Assembly (NCBI GenBank): GCA_009691415.1
Contig: SICP01000013.1
Span: 1-40,521 of the forward strand
Origin: Candidatus Margulisiibacteriota bacterium
GTDB lineage: Bacteria; Margulisbacteria; Marinamargulisbacteria; SXXA01; SICP01
Direction of reading: 5' to 3'
DNA: 40,521 nucleotides
Part shown: positions 1-8,490 of the stretch, piece by piece
Numbering within the stretch: the first letter of the stretch is position 1
How the letters are laid out: each line of letters starts with the position of its first letter
Made by a program: the position numbers and the translations under genes
Notes under the pieces: model-generated
The model's database searches: none
Seen by the model: the letters and a program-made list of their open reading frames with translations, nothing else
Told to the model about the DNA's origin: nothing

Positions 1-75
1 GGCTCCTTTTTTAGGCATCTAATATCAACAACAAAGTGTGAAAGCCTATGAGAAGGCTTCTTATAGAGTTATCGT

Positions 76-111
76 AAAAAAAGTAAAAAAAATTTCACAA
101 AAATTTTTACT
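76..111 (-). terminator. Possible AT-rich terminator after the pfkB-type gene
   Basis: Read on the minus strand, AGTAAAAATTT and AAATTTTTTTTACT can pair around a short TTGTG loop, and a run of seven T follows directly. The left arm overlaps the stop codon of the kinase gene. The stem has little G/C, so it is a weak candidate. A second weak hairpin (AAGCCT/AGGCTT, 42-59) lies further down. An AAAAAAGGAG near positions 2-11 on the minus strand could be the ribosome binding site of a next gene outside the window. Confidence 0.4.
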
Positions 112-1019
112 TATAAGGATGTAGGCAACATACTCCGAGACTTATACGTTTCAAATGCAGCCTCTAGCTTATCTAGTGTAAGTGACTTAATCCCATCTAC
201 ACTAAAACCCTGCACCGTATGTGACGACACCAAAATGCCATAAATCACTGCCCGTCGAAACGCCAACTCATCCCAAACCGGTACCGTCGACAAATACCCA
301 CTAAAGGCACCCGCAAATGTATCGCCCGCACCCGTTGGATCAACCAATTCTGTGATCGGAACAGCAGGGCACATAAAATAATCTGAACCGTTATACATCA
401 ACGCGCCGTGCTCGCCTTTTTTGACTACAATGCGTTTCGGGCCCAGGGCAATCGCTTCCGGCAAGGCCTTGATCACATTATCCACGCCCGTTAACAAGCG
501 CAATTCTTGATCATTTAAAATCAAGACGTCAGCCAATGCCAACATTGCGCGCACATCATCGATGCTATTTTCAATCCAAAAATTCATAGTATCTACAACA
601 ACTAGTTCTGGTTTTTTGAATTGCAAAATGGCTTTTTTCTGAAGTGCAGGATCAAAGTTTCCCATAAGAACAACACGGCTATTGTGTGCAGCTGTTGGGA
701 CAAGTGGATCAAATTCTAAAAGCACGTTCAAATCGGTAGCAAGCGTATGCGCTTGACCCATATCTTTTTCGTAAAATCCACTCCAATGAAACGTCAATCC
801 ATCCGACCGTTTAATGCCCGACAAATCAATTTTGCGCGAGGTTAAAAATGCAAGATAATCGGGGTTAAAATCTTGTCCGATAATACTTACCAAATACGGC
901 TGTGCAAACAAGCTCGCCGCTACAGACGCAAACATGCCAGATCCACCTAATAATTTGGAATGAGATCCTAACGGGGTACGAATACTATCAAACGCAACGG
1001 TTCCTGAAATAGTTAACAT
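111..1019 (-). CDS. PfkB/ribokinase-family sugar kinase
   Basis: This 302-residue protein belongs to the PfkB family of ATP-dependent carbohydrate kinases. The clearest signature is DPTGAGDTFAGAF near residues 226-238, with the catalytic Asp and the anion-hole GAGD. An N-terminal GGSGMFAS stretch fits the substrate-side glycine motif. The ORF track begins at 1037, but GGAGG lies 7 nt before the ATG at 1019, and the upstream ATG has no such site, so I use 1019. The start overlaps the ileS stop by 7 nt, so the two are probably co-translated. The exact sugar or nucleoside substrate cannot be read from sequence. It is the last gene of the dppD-fcl-ileS-pfkB set within the window. Confidence 0.88.
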   Translation of the reverse strand: MLTISGTVAFDSIRTPLGSHSKLLGGSGMFASVAASLFAQPYLVSIIGQDFNPDYLAFLTSRKIDLSGIKRSDGLTFHWSGFYEKDMGQAHTLATDLNVLLEFDPLVPTAAHNSRVVLMGNFDPALQKKAILQFKKPELVVVDTMNFWIENSIDDVRAMLALADVLILNDQELRLLTGVDNVIKALPEAIALGPKRIVVKKGEHGALMYNGSDYFMCPAVPITELVDPTGAGDTFAGAFSGYLSTVPVWDELAFRRAVIYGILVSSHTVQGFSVDGIKSLTLDKLEAAFETYKSRSMLPTSL

Positions 1020-3763
1020 GAAATGGCCTCCTGGCATCTATCGCAAATAGCGTTAGTAAGAGGCAGGAATTTCCAACACCGCTCACATTTTTCTCCGAGA
1101 ATTTTTTCTGCACGAACTGTAATACTATCTCCCTGTACGACGGTGACTTGGCTTACAATTAAAAGTGACGCCCAATCGTCATACTGTATTGACGCGGGCA
1201 ACGTAAGCGTCACAGCCACTTCTAAAAAGCTGCGAATCGTTTTATCGGCACGCATTTTTTCTAGGTATTGATACGCAATGTCCCGTACTTCTAATAACGT
1301 GGACCAACGTGCCAAAAGCGTAACATCTTCATGGCGTTCATGTGCCATAGGCAGACGTTCTAAATGCACGCTTTCTTTTTTCTTAAAGGGTTTGAAATGG
1401 CTATACGCATCTTCGGTTGTAAATACCAAAATAGGTGCCAATAGTTTTAACAACGCTTCCACAATGTCGTGCATAGCCGTTTGTGTGCTCCGTCTTCTGG
1501 GGCTATTGATCGCATCGCAATAGAGACGATCTTTTACACTGTCCAAATACGCAGAGCTCAATGTCACCGCACAAAAATCATGGATAGATTGCACAATGCC
1601 GTGAAATTCAAAACGCGCATACGACTCTTTTGTTTCTCTAATCAGAAGCTGAAGTTTCGCAACGACCCATTGGTCTAGTTCGTCCATTTTCTCATAAGGC
1701 ACGACATGTTCTTCAGAAAAGTCATTCAGATTGCTTAGGCAAAATCGAAGTGTATTACGCACTTTAGAAAACGTATCGCGACTCTGATCCAAAATAGATT
1801 TGGACACACTAATGTCATTTCGGAAGTCAGAACTCGCCACCCACCACCGCAAAATATCAGCGCCATAGTCTTTTACAACCGATTGTGGGGAGATGACATT
1901 GCCCAAAGACTTGCTCATCTTTTTGCCCTTATCATCCACCAAAAATCCGTGCGTTAATACGGATTTATACGGCACTTTTCCGGTTGCCCCAAGACCAATT
2001 AAAAGAGACGATTGAAACCAGCCGCGATGTTGATCCGATCCTTCCAAATACAAATCCGCCTGGCCTTTAATTACCGATCCAAAACTAGAGCCAGACTCAA
2101 ACCAAACGTCTAAAATATTGGCATCTTTTTCAAAATCCCGTTTGCCACATTGACTGCATTTAAGATCTGACGGCAAAATCTCATGCGCCGATTTTGAAAA
2201 CCATCCCAGCGTTCCTTCGGCTTTGACGAGATCAACAACGGCTTTATTAAAGGCGCCTTTCATCTCATGATTTCCGCAAGACTGACACGTAAATACCGGA
2301 ATCGGAATACCCCAAAAGCGTTGACGAGAAATACACCAGTCTGGACGATTTAGAATCATAGGCGTAATGCGTTTTTCACCCCAAGCCGGATACCATCCTG
2401 TTTTTGAAATTCCAGAAAGTGCCTTTTGACGCAACGTCTCAATCGGCTCAGATCCATCTAAAATAGGTCTGTCCATACCAATAAACCACTGCTCGGTTGC
2501 CCTAAAAATAACAGGCGTTTTAGACCGCCAACAAAACGGATAAGAGTGCGTAATAAATTGTAATTTAAGTAGCGCACCTTTGGCTTGTAACGCTTCGCCA
2601 ATGGGTTTGTTGGCATCAAAGACCATCAGGCCTTTCCACTCAGGAACGTCGTTTGTAAAACGACCGTCATCGTCCACAGGCATGATCATGGGCAAGTCAT
2701 ATTTTAGACCCACTTGATAATCGTCCTGACCATGTCCGGGCGCAATATGCACAATGCCCGTGCCATCTTCTGCCGTAACATACTCTGCTGTGACCACTGG
2801 TGAAGGACGTTCATATAACGGGTGCTGTGTTTCGGTACCAAACAATTCAGCCCCTGTTAACGTGCCCAAAACATCTTTAGAAGTCCACTCAAAAAGGGTG
2901 CTTAATTTTTCGGACAGGCCTTTAGCATAGATAAAAATACCGTGCGAGGTTTTGGCTACTTCATAAAATAGTGTTGGGTTTGTGGCCAGAGCGACATTGG
3001 CTGGAAGTGTCCAAGGTGTGGTTGTCCAAACGATTAATTTTGCAGGTTCTGAAGTCAGTAACGCAGAAAGATGTGGTGACGGTTTAGTGACAGAAAACGT
3101 AATATAGATAGAGGGTGAACGATGATCGTGGTACTCCAATTCTGCCTCAGCAAGCGCAGTTTTACATCCAATGGACCAATGAATCGGTTTGCGTCCACGA
3201 TAGACCAAATCGTTGTCCGCCATTTTGCCAAATAGCGCAATCGTTTCGGCTTCGTAAGCAGGGTTCATTGTTAAATACGGGTGATCCCAATCTCCCAAAA
3301 TGCCCAAGCGTTTAAACTCTTCTTTTTGCTCTTCTACATAACCTATAGCAAACGTTTTGCACCGATCTCTAAACCAGGTAATATCATTTTTTTTATCTTC
3401 TTCACCTGTTTTTTGCAGCTCTTTTAAAACCTGAGTTTCGATAGGAAGTCCATGACAATCCCATCCCGGAGTATAGGTGCTTTTGAACCCGGACATCTGA
3501 TGAAATCGAATAATAAAATCTTTTAGAATTTTATTAAGCGCGTGACCCAAATGAATCGAGCCGTTAGGGTAGGGAGGGCCATCATGCAGCGTGAATGTTT
3601 TTTCGCCGTCCGATAAGTCGTTAAGGCGTTTTTCATATAAATTAGAGTGATCCCAACGCGCCAATAACTCAGGCTCTTTATCGGCAAGCCCGGCACGAAT
3701 AGGAAACTCTGTTTTGGGTAAATTAACCGTATCTTTTAATGCTTTCTTTTCTTCGTCTGTCAT
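1013..3763 (-). CDS. ileS: Isoleucyl-tRNA synthetase
   Basis: Charges tRNA-Ile with isoleucine in the cytoplasm. It is a class I synthetase of 916 residues, close to the usual bacterial length. The HIGH-type motif PPYPNGSIHLGHA is at about residues 62-74 and the KMSKS loop (KGKKMSKSLGN) near 613. A C-terminal zinc finger CERCW...CDRC sits at about 890-910, as in the bacterial-type enzyme. An internal CQSCG/CSQCG pair lies in the middle of the protein. The ORF track starts 13 codons upstream, but the ATG at 3763 (MTDEEKK) is preceded by GTAGAAAG and lies 4 nt after the upstream stop, so it is preferred. The gene sits between the fcl-like gene and the kinase in one run. Confidence 0.97.
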   Translation of the reverse strand: MTDEEKKALKDTVNLPKTEFPIRAGLADKEPELLARWDHSNLYEKRLNDLSDGEKTFTLHDGPPYPNGSIHLGHALNKILKDFIIRFHQMSGFKSTYTPGWDCHGLPIETQVLKELQKTGEEDKKNDITWFRDRCKTFAIGYVEEQKEEFKRLGILGDWDHPYLTMNPAYEAETIALFGKMADNDLVYRGRKPIHWSIGCKTALAEAELEYHDHRSPSIYITFSVTKPSPHLSALLTSEPAKLIVWTTTPWTLPANVALATNPTLFYEVAKTSHGIFIYAKGLSEKLSTLFEWTSKDVLGTLTGAELFGTETQHPLYERPSPVVTAEYVTAEDGTGIVHIAPGHGQDDYQVGLKYDLPMIMPVDDDGRFTNDVPEWKGLMVFDANKPIGEALQAKGALLKLQFITHSYPFCWRSKTPVIFRATEQWFIGMDRPILDGSEPIETLRQKALSGISKTGWYPAWGEKRITPMILNRPDWCISRQRFWGIPIPVFTCQSCGNHEMKGAFNKAVVDLVKAEGTLGWFSKSAHEILPSDLKCSQCGKRDFEKDANILDVWFESGSSFGSVIKGQADLYLEGSDQHRGWFQSSLLIGLGATGKVPYKSVLTHGFLVDDKGKKMSKSLGNVISPQSVVKDYGADILRWWVASSDFRNDISVSKSILDQSRDTFSKVRNTLRFCLSNLNDFSEEHVVPYEKMDELDQWVVAKLQLLIRETKESYARFEFHGIVQSIHDFCAVTLSSAYLDSVKDRLYCDAINSPRRRSTQTAMHDIVEALLKLLAPILVFTTEDAYSHFKPFKKKESVHLERLPMAHERHEDVTLLARWSTLLEVRDIAYQYLEKMRADKTIRSFLEVAVTLTLPASIQYDDWASLLIVSQVTVVQGDSITVRAEKILGEKCERCWKFLPLTNAICDRCQEAISC

Positions 3764-3767
3764 CTTT

Positions 3768-4727
3768 CTACACCACATTCCGAGCAGACAGCCGATTTTC
3801 ACGATACCAGTCTACCGTTTTTTTAAGTCCATCTATCACTGTCGTAGAAGCAGAAAATCCTAGCTTAGATTTGGCCAATGACATATCAAAAACCCGACGT
3901 GATTGACCTTCTGGTCGGGACGTATTCCAAACAATTTCGCCACGATATCCCGTCACGTTGACAAGCGCTTCCACAACCGCACGAATACTTGTTTCTTCAC
4001 CGCGAGCCATGTTCATAAACACCGGCGTGTCCAACTGTTCTGCCGCAGCAATCATACCCGCAGCCACATCACCCGCGTACACAAAATCCCGTGTCGGTGC
4101 GCCACTTCCCCATACTTCCAGAGACGGCTTTTGATCATCCGTCGCTTCCACAAATTTTCTTACCAATGCAGGAATTACATGTGCTGCTTCCAAATCATAA
4201 TTATCATGAGGGCCATAAATATTACCTGGCACTAAAATCAAAATCGGAAATTTATACTGCTTCCAATACGCAATCGATTGTGTGTGTAACATGCGCTTCG
4301 CAAGCGAATAAGGCGCGCTGGCTTCTTGCGGATATCCATTCCAAAAATCAGATTCTTTTAATGGCAACGGCGCATGTTCTGGATACCCACATCCCGCACC
4401 TGCAGCGACCACTTTTTCTACTCCCGCCCGACGCGCATACTCAATCGTCAGCGTATTCATCATCAAATTCTGATAGAAAAAATCACCAGGTAACGCGTCA
4501 TTAGCACCAATGCCGCCGACATATCCCGCCAAATGTATCACGACATCCACCGGATGCTCATCATACATGCGCTTCACTTCGGATTCGGTCGTCAAATCAT
4601 AATCACGCTTACGAATCACGACAATTTCTTTACAGTTTTTTGCTTTTAATTGTTCTACAACATGGCTGCCCAAAAATCCGCCACCACCTGTTACCAAAAC
4701 GCGTTTTTCCATCCAATTAAACATCAT
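3768..4727 (-). CDS. fcl: GDP-L-fucose synthase-like NAD(P)-dependent epimerase/reductase
   Basis: An extended short-chain dehydrogenase/reductase of 319 residues. The Rossmann motif GGGGFLGSH is at the N-terminus and the catalytic YSLAK (YxxxK) near residue 140. The blocks GYPEHAPLPLKES, NIYGPHDNYD and HVIPALVRKF are those I recognise from GDP-L-fucose synthase (Fcl/WcaG), which turns GDP-4-keto-6-deoxymannose into GDP-L-fucose for surface glycans. The partner dehydratase gene (gmd) is not in the window, so a related nucleotide-sugar substrate is possible. AAGGA lies 5-8 nt upstream of two consecutive ATGs (4727 and 4724). The start directly abuts the ABC ATPase stop. Confidence 0.85.
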   Translation of the reverse strand: MMFNWMEKRVLVTGGGGFLGSHVVEQLKAKNCKEIVVIRKRDYDLTTESEVKRMYDEHPVDVVIHLAGYVGGIGANDALPGDFFYQNLMMNTLTIEYARRAGVEKVVAAGAGCGYPEHAPLPLKESDFWNGYPQEASAPYSLAKRMLHTQSIAYWKQYKFPILILVPGNIYGPHDNYDLEAAHVIPALVRKFVEATDDQKPSLEVWGSGAPTRDFVYAGDVAAGMIAAAEQLDTPVFMNMARGEETSIRAVVEALVNVTGYRGEIVWNTSRPEGQSRRVFDMSLAKSKLGFSASTTVIDGLKKTVDWYRENRLSARNVV

Positions 4728-5696
4728 CTATTCCTTTGATTCTGAATATAAATAACATGCGACTTCACGATTTAATTCAAGAGATTGTAACACAGGTTCC
4801 ACCCCGCTGCATTTCGGCATAACATACGGACAACGGGTATGAAATCGGCATCCCGTTGGCACATTCATGGGGCTTGGAATATCCCCTGTGAGTAAAATTG
4901 GAGAATGCTTTTTATGAGGATCCGTACTCGGAATGGCCGAAATTAATGCCTGAGTATACGGGTGTTTTGGTGAGCCAAAAATCTGCTCCGGTGTTCCTTT
5001 TTCCACCAATTTCCCCAAATACATAATCACGATATAGTCACAGTATTGCGCGACAATACCCAAGTCATGCGAAATCAATAACACCGACATTTCACGTTCA
5101 CGCTGAATTTCTTTCAAAAGCGCCAAAATCTGAGCCTGAATCGTTACATCCAACGACGCCGTTGGCTCATCCGCAATCAATAACTTGGGATCCATCGCCA
5201 GCGTCAACGCAATCATAATCCGCTGACACATACCCAACGAAAACTGATGTGGATAATCGTCCAAACGTGTTTCGGGATCTGGAATATTTACCTGTTTCAA
5301 CAACGCCACGGCACGCTCACGCGCTATTTTTTTATCTACGTTATGATGCAAACAAATCGTTTCAATAAACTGATTTCCAATCGAAAACACCGGATTCAAA
5401 GCGGCCAACGGATTCTGAAAAATGAGTCCGATCTCTTTGCCTCTAATCTGACGCCGTTGATTTTCTGGCATCGTTAATACATCAGCCCCATTCCACAAAA
5501 CTTCACCAGACGTCACCCGCGCATTCGACGCCAAAAGCCCCATAATAGACAAGGCCGTCACGCTTTTTCCCGAACCTGATTCGCCAACAATACCAACGAT
5601 TGAATTAGAGGGGACTTCGAAAGAAACCCCGTCCACAGCCCTGACCGTTTTTTGTCCTACTTTAAACTCAGTTTTTAGATTTTTTACGCTCAGCAT
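4728..5696 (-). CDS. dppD: Peptide/nickel-type ABC transporter ATP-binding protein (DppD/OppD-like)
   Basis: The cytoplasmic ATPase of an oligopeptide-type importer, 322 residues. Walker A GESGSGKS is near residues 38-45, Walker B LLIADEP near 172, and the C-terminal cysteine-rich tail (CRFHTRCPYVMPKC) is typical of OppD/DppD. The ABC signature is odd: it reads FSLGMCQR where the family has SGGM, so the first glycine is replaced by leucine. No second ATPase (DppF) is present nearby. The upstream TTG start in the ORF track is unlikely because the ATG at 5696 has GGAGG five bases before it. The gene has its own candidate promoter, separated from dppC by about 150 bp. Confidence 0.93.
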   Translation of the reverse strand: MLSVKNLKTEFKVGQKTVRAVDGVSFEVPSNSIVGIVGESGSGKSVTALSIMGLLASNARVTSGEVLWNGADVLTMPENQRRQIRGKEIGLIFQNPLAALNPVFSIGNQFIETICLHHNVDKKIARERAVALLKQVNIPDPETRLDDYPHQFSLGMCQRIMIALTLAMDPKLLIADEPTASLDVTIQAQILALLKEIQREREMSVLLISHDLGIVAQYCDYIVIMYLGKLVEKGTPEQIFGSPKHPYTQALISAIPSTDPHKKHSPILLTGDIPSPMNVPTGCRFHTRCPYVMPKCSGVEPVLQSLELNREVACYLYSESKE

Positions 5697-5720
5697 AATT
5701 GCCTCCAAATGTGATGGTTC

Positions 5721-5760
5721 AGCATACCAAAACCATGTAAATACGGCAAAGTAATTGCCG
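5721..5760 (-). promoter_or_regulatory. Promoter with overlapping inverted repeat before dppD
   Basis: On the minus strand there is TTGCCG (5744-5749), a 17-nt spacer, and TATGCT (5721-5726) preceded by TG as an extended -10. The -35 hexamer is one arm of CGGCAA-AGTAA-TTGCCG (5744-5760), which could be an operator or a short hairpin ending dppC transcription. The remaining bases to 5845 hold no gene that I can support. Confidence 0.5.
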
Positions 5761-5845
5761 CTTTTGCTATTATTTTATAATTCTCGAGAGGAGGCGTTTA
5801 AATAAACATATATGGGGTGCTAAAAAAATGATGTGAATTTGAAAT

Positions 5846-6667
5846 CTACCGCTCCGGCCCCCAAAATTCCCGCAACCCATCTCCCAAAAAGTTCAAAGCC
5901 AACACCGTAATCGTAATAAAAATCCCAGGCACCCACGTCATCCAGGGCGCGTCCAACATATAGGACAAACTATTCTGCAACATATTCCCCCAAGACGCAA
6001 AAGGAGGTTGAACGCCCATGCCCAAAAAGCTCAGCACCGATTCCGTCAAAATCGCATGGCCCATGCCAATCATCGCAGAAATAATAATCACGGGGGCCGT
6101 ATGGGGCAAAATATGCCGGATTAAAATCCAAAAAGGCGATATTCCACGCGCACGTGCAGCCGTCACAAACACACGTTCTTTTAAACTCAAAACTTCGGCC
6201 CTAACCAAGCGTGCCACGCCCATCCAACTCGTCAATCCAATCACCACCATAACCGTCACAATACTCGGCTTTAACATCACCTGAATCGTCAAAATTAAAA
6301 ATAAAGTTGGTATCGCCAAAAACACATCCACAAGACGCATTAACACCTCATCCAACAGCCCCCCCTTAAATCCAGAAAGAGCACCCAATAACACCCCGAC
6401 AATAATCGAAATACTCACCGAAATCACACCCACCATTAACGACACCCGCGCACCGTCAATCGCACGAATCAGCAAATCTCTACCCAAATCATCTGTGCCA
6501 AACCAATGCGTCAAAGAAGGTGAAAGAGGCTCGCTCACCCCGCTGGCATTAAAACTATTAGGGTCCCAATGGAGTAACGTCGGTAGACAAAGTGAGGCTA
6601 ATAAAAGACCCACCAAAAAAACAATAGAAATAACAGCGCGTTTTGGTAAACGTCCGAATAGACTCAT
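5846..6667 (-). CDS. dppC: Peptide-type ABC transporter permease (DppC/OppC-like)
   Basis: An inner-membrane permease of 273 residues. It has an N-terminal membrane helix (VISIVFLVGLLLASLCLP), then the family block HWFGTDDLGRDLLIRAIDGARVSL that precedes the transmembrane core in OppC/DppC. The EAA loop (ARARGISPFWILIRHILPH) contacts the ATPase. It ends with LNFLGDGLREFWGP, the usual C-terminus. The start overlaps the dppB stop by 4 nt (ATGA), so the two permeases are translationally coupled and would form the heterodimeric channel. Confidence 0.95.
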   Translation of the reverse strand: MSLFGRLPKRAVISIVFLVGLLLASLCLPTLLHWDPNSFNASGVSEPLSPSLTHWFGTDDLGRDLLIRAIDGARVSLMVGVISVSISIIVGVLLGALSGFKGGLLDEVLMRLVDVFLAIPTLFLILTIQVMLKPSIVTVMVVIGLTSWMGVARLVRAEVLSLKERVFVTAARARGISPFWILIRHILPHTAPVIIISAMIGMGHAILTESVLSFLGMGVQPPFASWGNMLQNSLSYMLDAPWMTWVPGIFITITVLALNFLGDGLREFWGPER

Positions 6668-7635
6668 GCCGCGTCCATCCCAATTCTAGGATCCGCGTAA
6701 CGATACAACACATCTGCAGCCAAATTTCCGATAATAATCAGTAAAGACGACATCACAATCGTGCCCATCAAAATCGGATAATCCCGTGAAAATATAGCGG
6801 CGATTCCCAATTGCCCCATGCCAGGCCATGCAAAAATATACTCAATCACAAACGACCCCCCAATTAAATCCGGCAAACTCAAGCCCAAAAGCGTGACAAT
6901 TGGAAGGGCAATATTTTTGCCCGCATGTTTATATAAAATGCGATTTTCTGACAGTCCCCGTGCCCGAGCCGCCCGAATAAAATCCTGATTCAACACATCA
7001 ATCACACCAAACCGATTAAACCGAGTCAGCTTCGCCAAACTACCCAAAACAATCGTGACCAAAGGCAACGCCGCATGTGAAAGCATATTCAAAAGAACAG
7101 GGAAAAACCCATCTTCAGCCACACTAGCATCTATAAATCCCGACGTAGGTAACCAATTTAATTGCACAGAAAAAAATAGAATCAACATGAGCCCCAACCA
7201 AAACGTCGGCACCGCCATTCCTAAAAAAGAAAAAATGGTAATCACATTATCCCAAAATCCATCGCGTCTAGCACCAGAAAAAATCCCCAGAAAAAAGGTC
7301 AAAACCACAATCAAAAACAACGAACTCGCCGACAAAATCAACGTCGCCGGCATGCGCTCCATAATCGATTCCAAAACCGGCTTACCTGTCTGATACGAAT
7401 ACCCCAAATTCCCATGAAGCATCTGCCCCAACCACTTCACATACTGCACCGGAATCGGCTGATCCAAGCCCAAGTTCTGCCGCATCTGCGCCATATCTTT
7501 TGCACTCATCGTCGGATCCAAAAACATCTGCGTCGGATCCCCAGGCGCCAACTGCAAAATCGCAAACGACAAAAATGTCATCACCAGTAAAAGCGGAATC
7601 GCCCAGAGTAAACGTTTTAAAATGTAGCGGGTCAT
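6664..7635 (-). CDS. dppB: Peptide-type ABC transporter permease (DppB/OppB-like)
   Basis: An inner-membrane permease of 323 residues, a normal length for the family. The N-terminus (RYILKRLLWAIPLLLVMTFLSFAIL) followed by APGDPTQMFLDP is the classic OppB/DppB opening. The EAA loop ARARGLSENRILYKHAGKN is present, and the C-terminus DPRIGMDAA resembles the usual DPRIRY ending. I see no ribosome binding site before the ATG at 7635. The gene is separated from the matching substrate-binding protein gene by about 0.85 kb of decayed DNA, unlike the usual tight dppA-dppB order. Confidence 0.95.
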   Translation of the reverse strand: MTRYILKRLLWAIPLLLVMTFLSFAILQLAPGDPTQMFLDPTMSAKDMAQMRQNLGLDQPIPVQYVKWLGQMLHGNLGYSYQTGKPVLESIMERMPATLILSASSLFLIVVLTFFLGIFSGARRDGFWDNVITIFSFLGMAVPTFWLGLMLILFFSVQLNWLPTSGFIDASVAEDGFFPVLLNMLSHAALPLVTIVLGSLAKLTRFNRFGVIDVLNQDFIRAARARGLSENRILYKHAGKNIALPIVTLLGLSLPDLIGGSFVIEYIFAWPGMGQLGIAAIFSRDYPILMGTIVMSSLLIIIGNLAADVLYRYADPRIGMDAA

Positions 7636-7673
7636 GGTAGGTATATTACATTAAAAAATGGAGTAAAAACATC

Positions 7674-7946
7674 ATGAACTCAATAGAAAACTGGGCCTAC
7701 AAGCCACAAAAACTAGATGCCTTATTAAACGATACCAAAACTTACCCCTTACTTTGGCACTTCTAAAAAAGGGCGGAATCTTTATTCTAGATGATACACT
7801 TCTTTCGCATTCATTCTTCCGGAGAAAAGATAGATATTTTAATTTCGCCACAGGAAAAGACACAGCTTGAGTCTTATTTATCTAGAGAGACAATGAATGA
7901 ATTGTTGCTCGATGATCATGGGAGATTTGAGGCACTTGCTGCTTGA
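7674..7946 (+). pseudogene. Decayed reading frame with two in-frame stops (origin unknown)
   Basis: One plus-strand frame reads MNSIENWAYKPQKLDALLND from an ATG at 7674. It is interrupted by TAA at 7764 and TAG at 7788, then runs on coherently (GEKIDILISPQEKTQLESYL) to TGA at 7944. A neighbouring frame in the middle reads ALLKKGGIFILDDTLLSHS, and its DDT resembles the first catalytic Asp of some DDE transposases, so frameshifts are another explanation. I do not recognise the family with confidence. It lies in the decayed stretch between the ABC permease and binding-protein genes, which supports a mobile or accessory origin. The 3' end overlaps the broken ParE-like toxin on the other strand. 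Confidence 0.35.
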
Positions 7947-8166
7947 ATGTGGGATTCACGGTATATGAGGACGCCATGTCGCTTGAGTTCTGGAACGATA
8001 CAGCCTTGATCCGTAAATTGCTCAAGAGTGGATACTTTTTGACTTTTTGATAAATTTTTTGAAAAATATCGATGGCAACCAACGGGTGGTCAGACAAAAT
8101 ATGATCAGAAATAGCATCTAAGTCTTGTTCTGCAGTTTTTGGCCAAAATACAGAGCGTCTAGACAT
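7882..8166 (-). pseudogene. Frameshifted RelE/ParE-family toxin remnant
   Basis: The N-terminal half (FWPKTAEQDLDAISDHIL, then a helix ending QKVKKYP) matches the RelE/ParE toxin fold. Around 8030 the open frame loses similarity. The next frame continues the family instead: STLEQFTDQGCIVPELKRHG, then VLIYRESHI, stopping at 7916. That is the usual G-x-x-VPEL...YRE core, so a single indel broke the gene. Sequence after YRESHI no longer looks like the toxin C-terminus. The start overlaps the antitoxin frame by 8 nt, the normal order for yefM/parE-type pairs. The ORF in the track is therefore a chimera of real and shadow frame, and no working toxin is expected. Confidence 0.75.
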
Positions 8167-8437
8167 GTTTGGAGAGGCATTTTTTTAGCTTTTTAAAGAC
8201 GTCATCCTGAGAGATCAGGAGATGATGCTTGATGTCTTTCTCTCCTTGAGTAACCAGTTTTAACAGGGCGATAGCCTCTCGTGTTTGTTGGTAACTTTTG
8301 GGGTCTTGTAAAACTCCTTTTACTTCTCCATTTTGGGTAATAATGATAGGCCAATATGTTTCATTGATAAAGTGAAGCATGTCAGCAGTGTGAGATTTTA
8401 ACTAGCTAATAGGGTTTACATCTTCTTTTAAATTCAT
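8159..8437 (-). pseudogene. YefM/Phd-family antitoxin interrupted by a nonsense codon
   Basis: The intact family pattern begins at an ATG at 8437 with GGAGGTGA five bases upstream: MNLKEDVNPIS, then TAG at 8404-8402, then LKSHTADMLHFINETYWPII. Antitoxins of this group usually read PISYLK here, so a Tyr codon (TAT/TAC) has become TAG. The rest (ITQNGEVKGVLQDPKSYQQT, then REAIALLKLVTQGEKDI) is well conserved and in frame. The ORF track shows only the part from the internal ATG at 8380, which has no ribosome binding site and would lack the start of the DNA-binding domain. The toxin partner downstream is also broken. Confidence 0.78.
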
Positions 8438-8450
8438 GAAAGTCACCTCC

Positions 8451-8478
8451 AGTCTGAATAAAGTGCCTTATTTAGACT
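8451..8478 (-). repeat. Inverted repeat upstream of the dead antitoxin gene
   Basis: AGTCTGAATAA and TTATTTAGACT pair (one G-T) around an AGTGCC centre. The repeat sits directly before the GGAGGTGA site of the antitoxin gene and directly after the stop of the SBP gene. It could be the old autoregulatory operator of the toxin-antitoxin pair, or a terminator for the SBP gene, although no T-run follows it. Confidence 0.5.
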
Positions 8479-8490
8479 AGATTAAACCAG

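Noticed and set aside
1023-1678. Three plus-strand ORFs opposite ileS (82, 81 and 69 residues)
   Set aside because: They are antisense shadows of a clear isoleucyl-tRNA synthetase and show no family likeness or ribosome binding site.
3903-4504. Plus-strand ORFs of 110 and 137 residues opposite the fcl-like gene
   Set aside because: Composition (H/T/N-rich) is that of an antisense frame of the epimerase gene; no motifs.
7672-7863. 63-residue minus-strand ORF in the decayed region
   Set aside because: No ribosome binding site or motif; the plus strand gives the more protein-like frames here.
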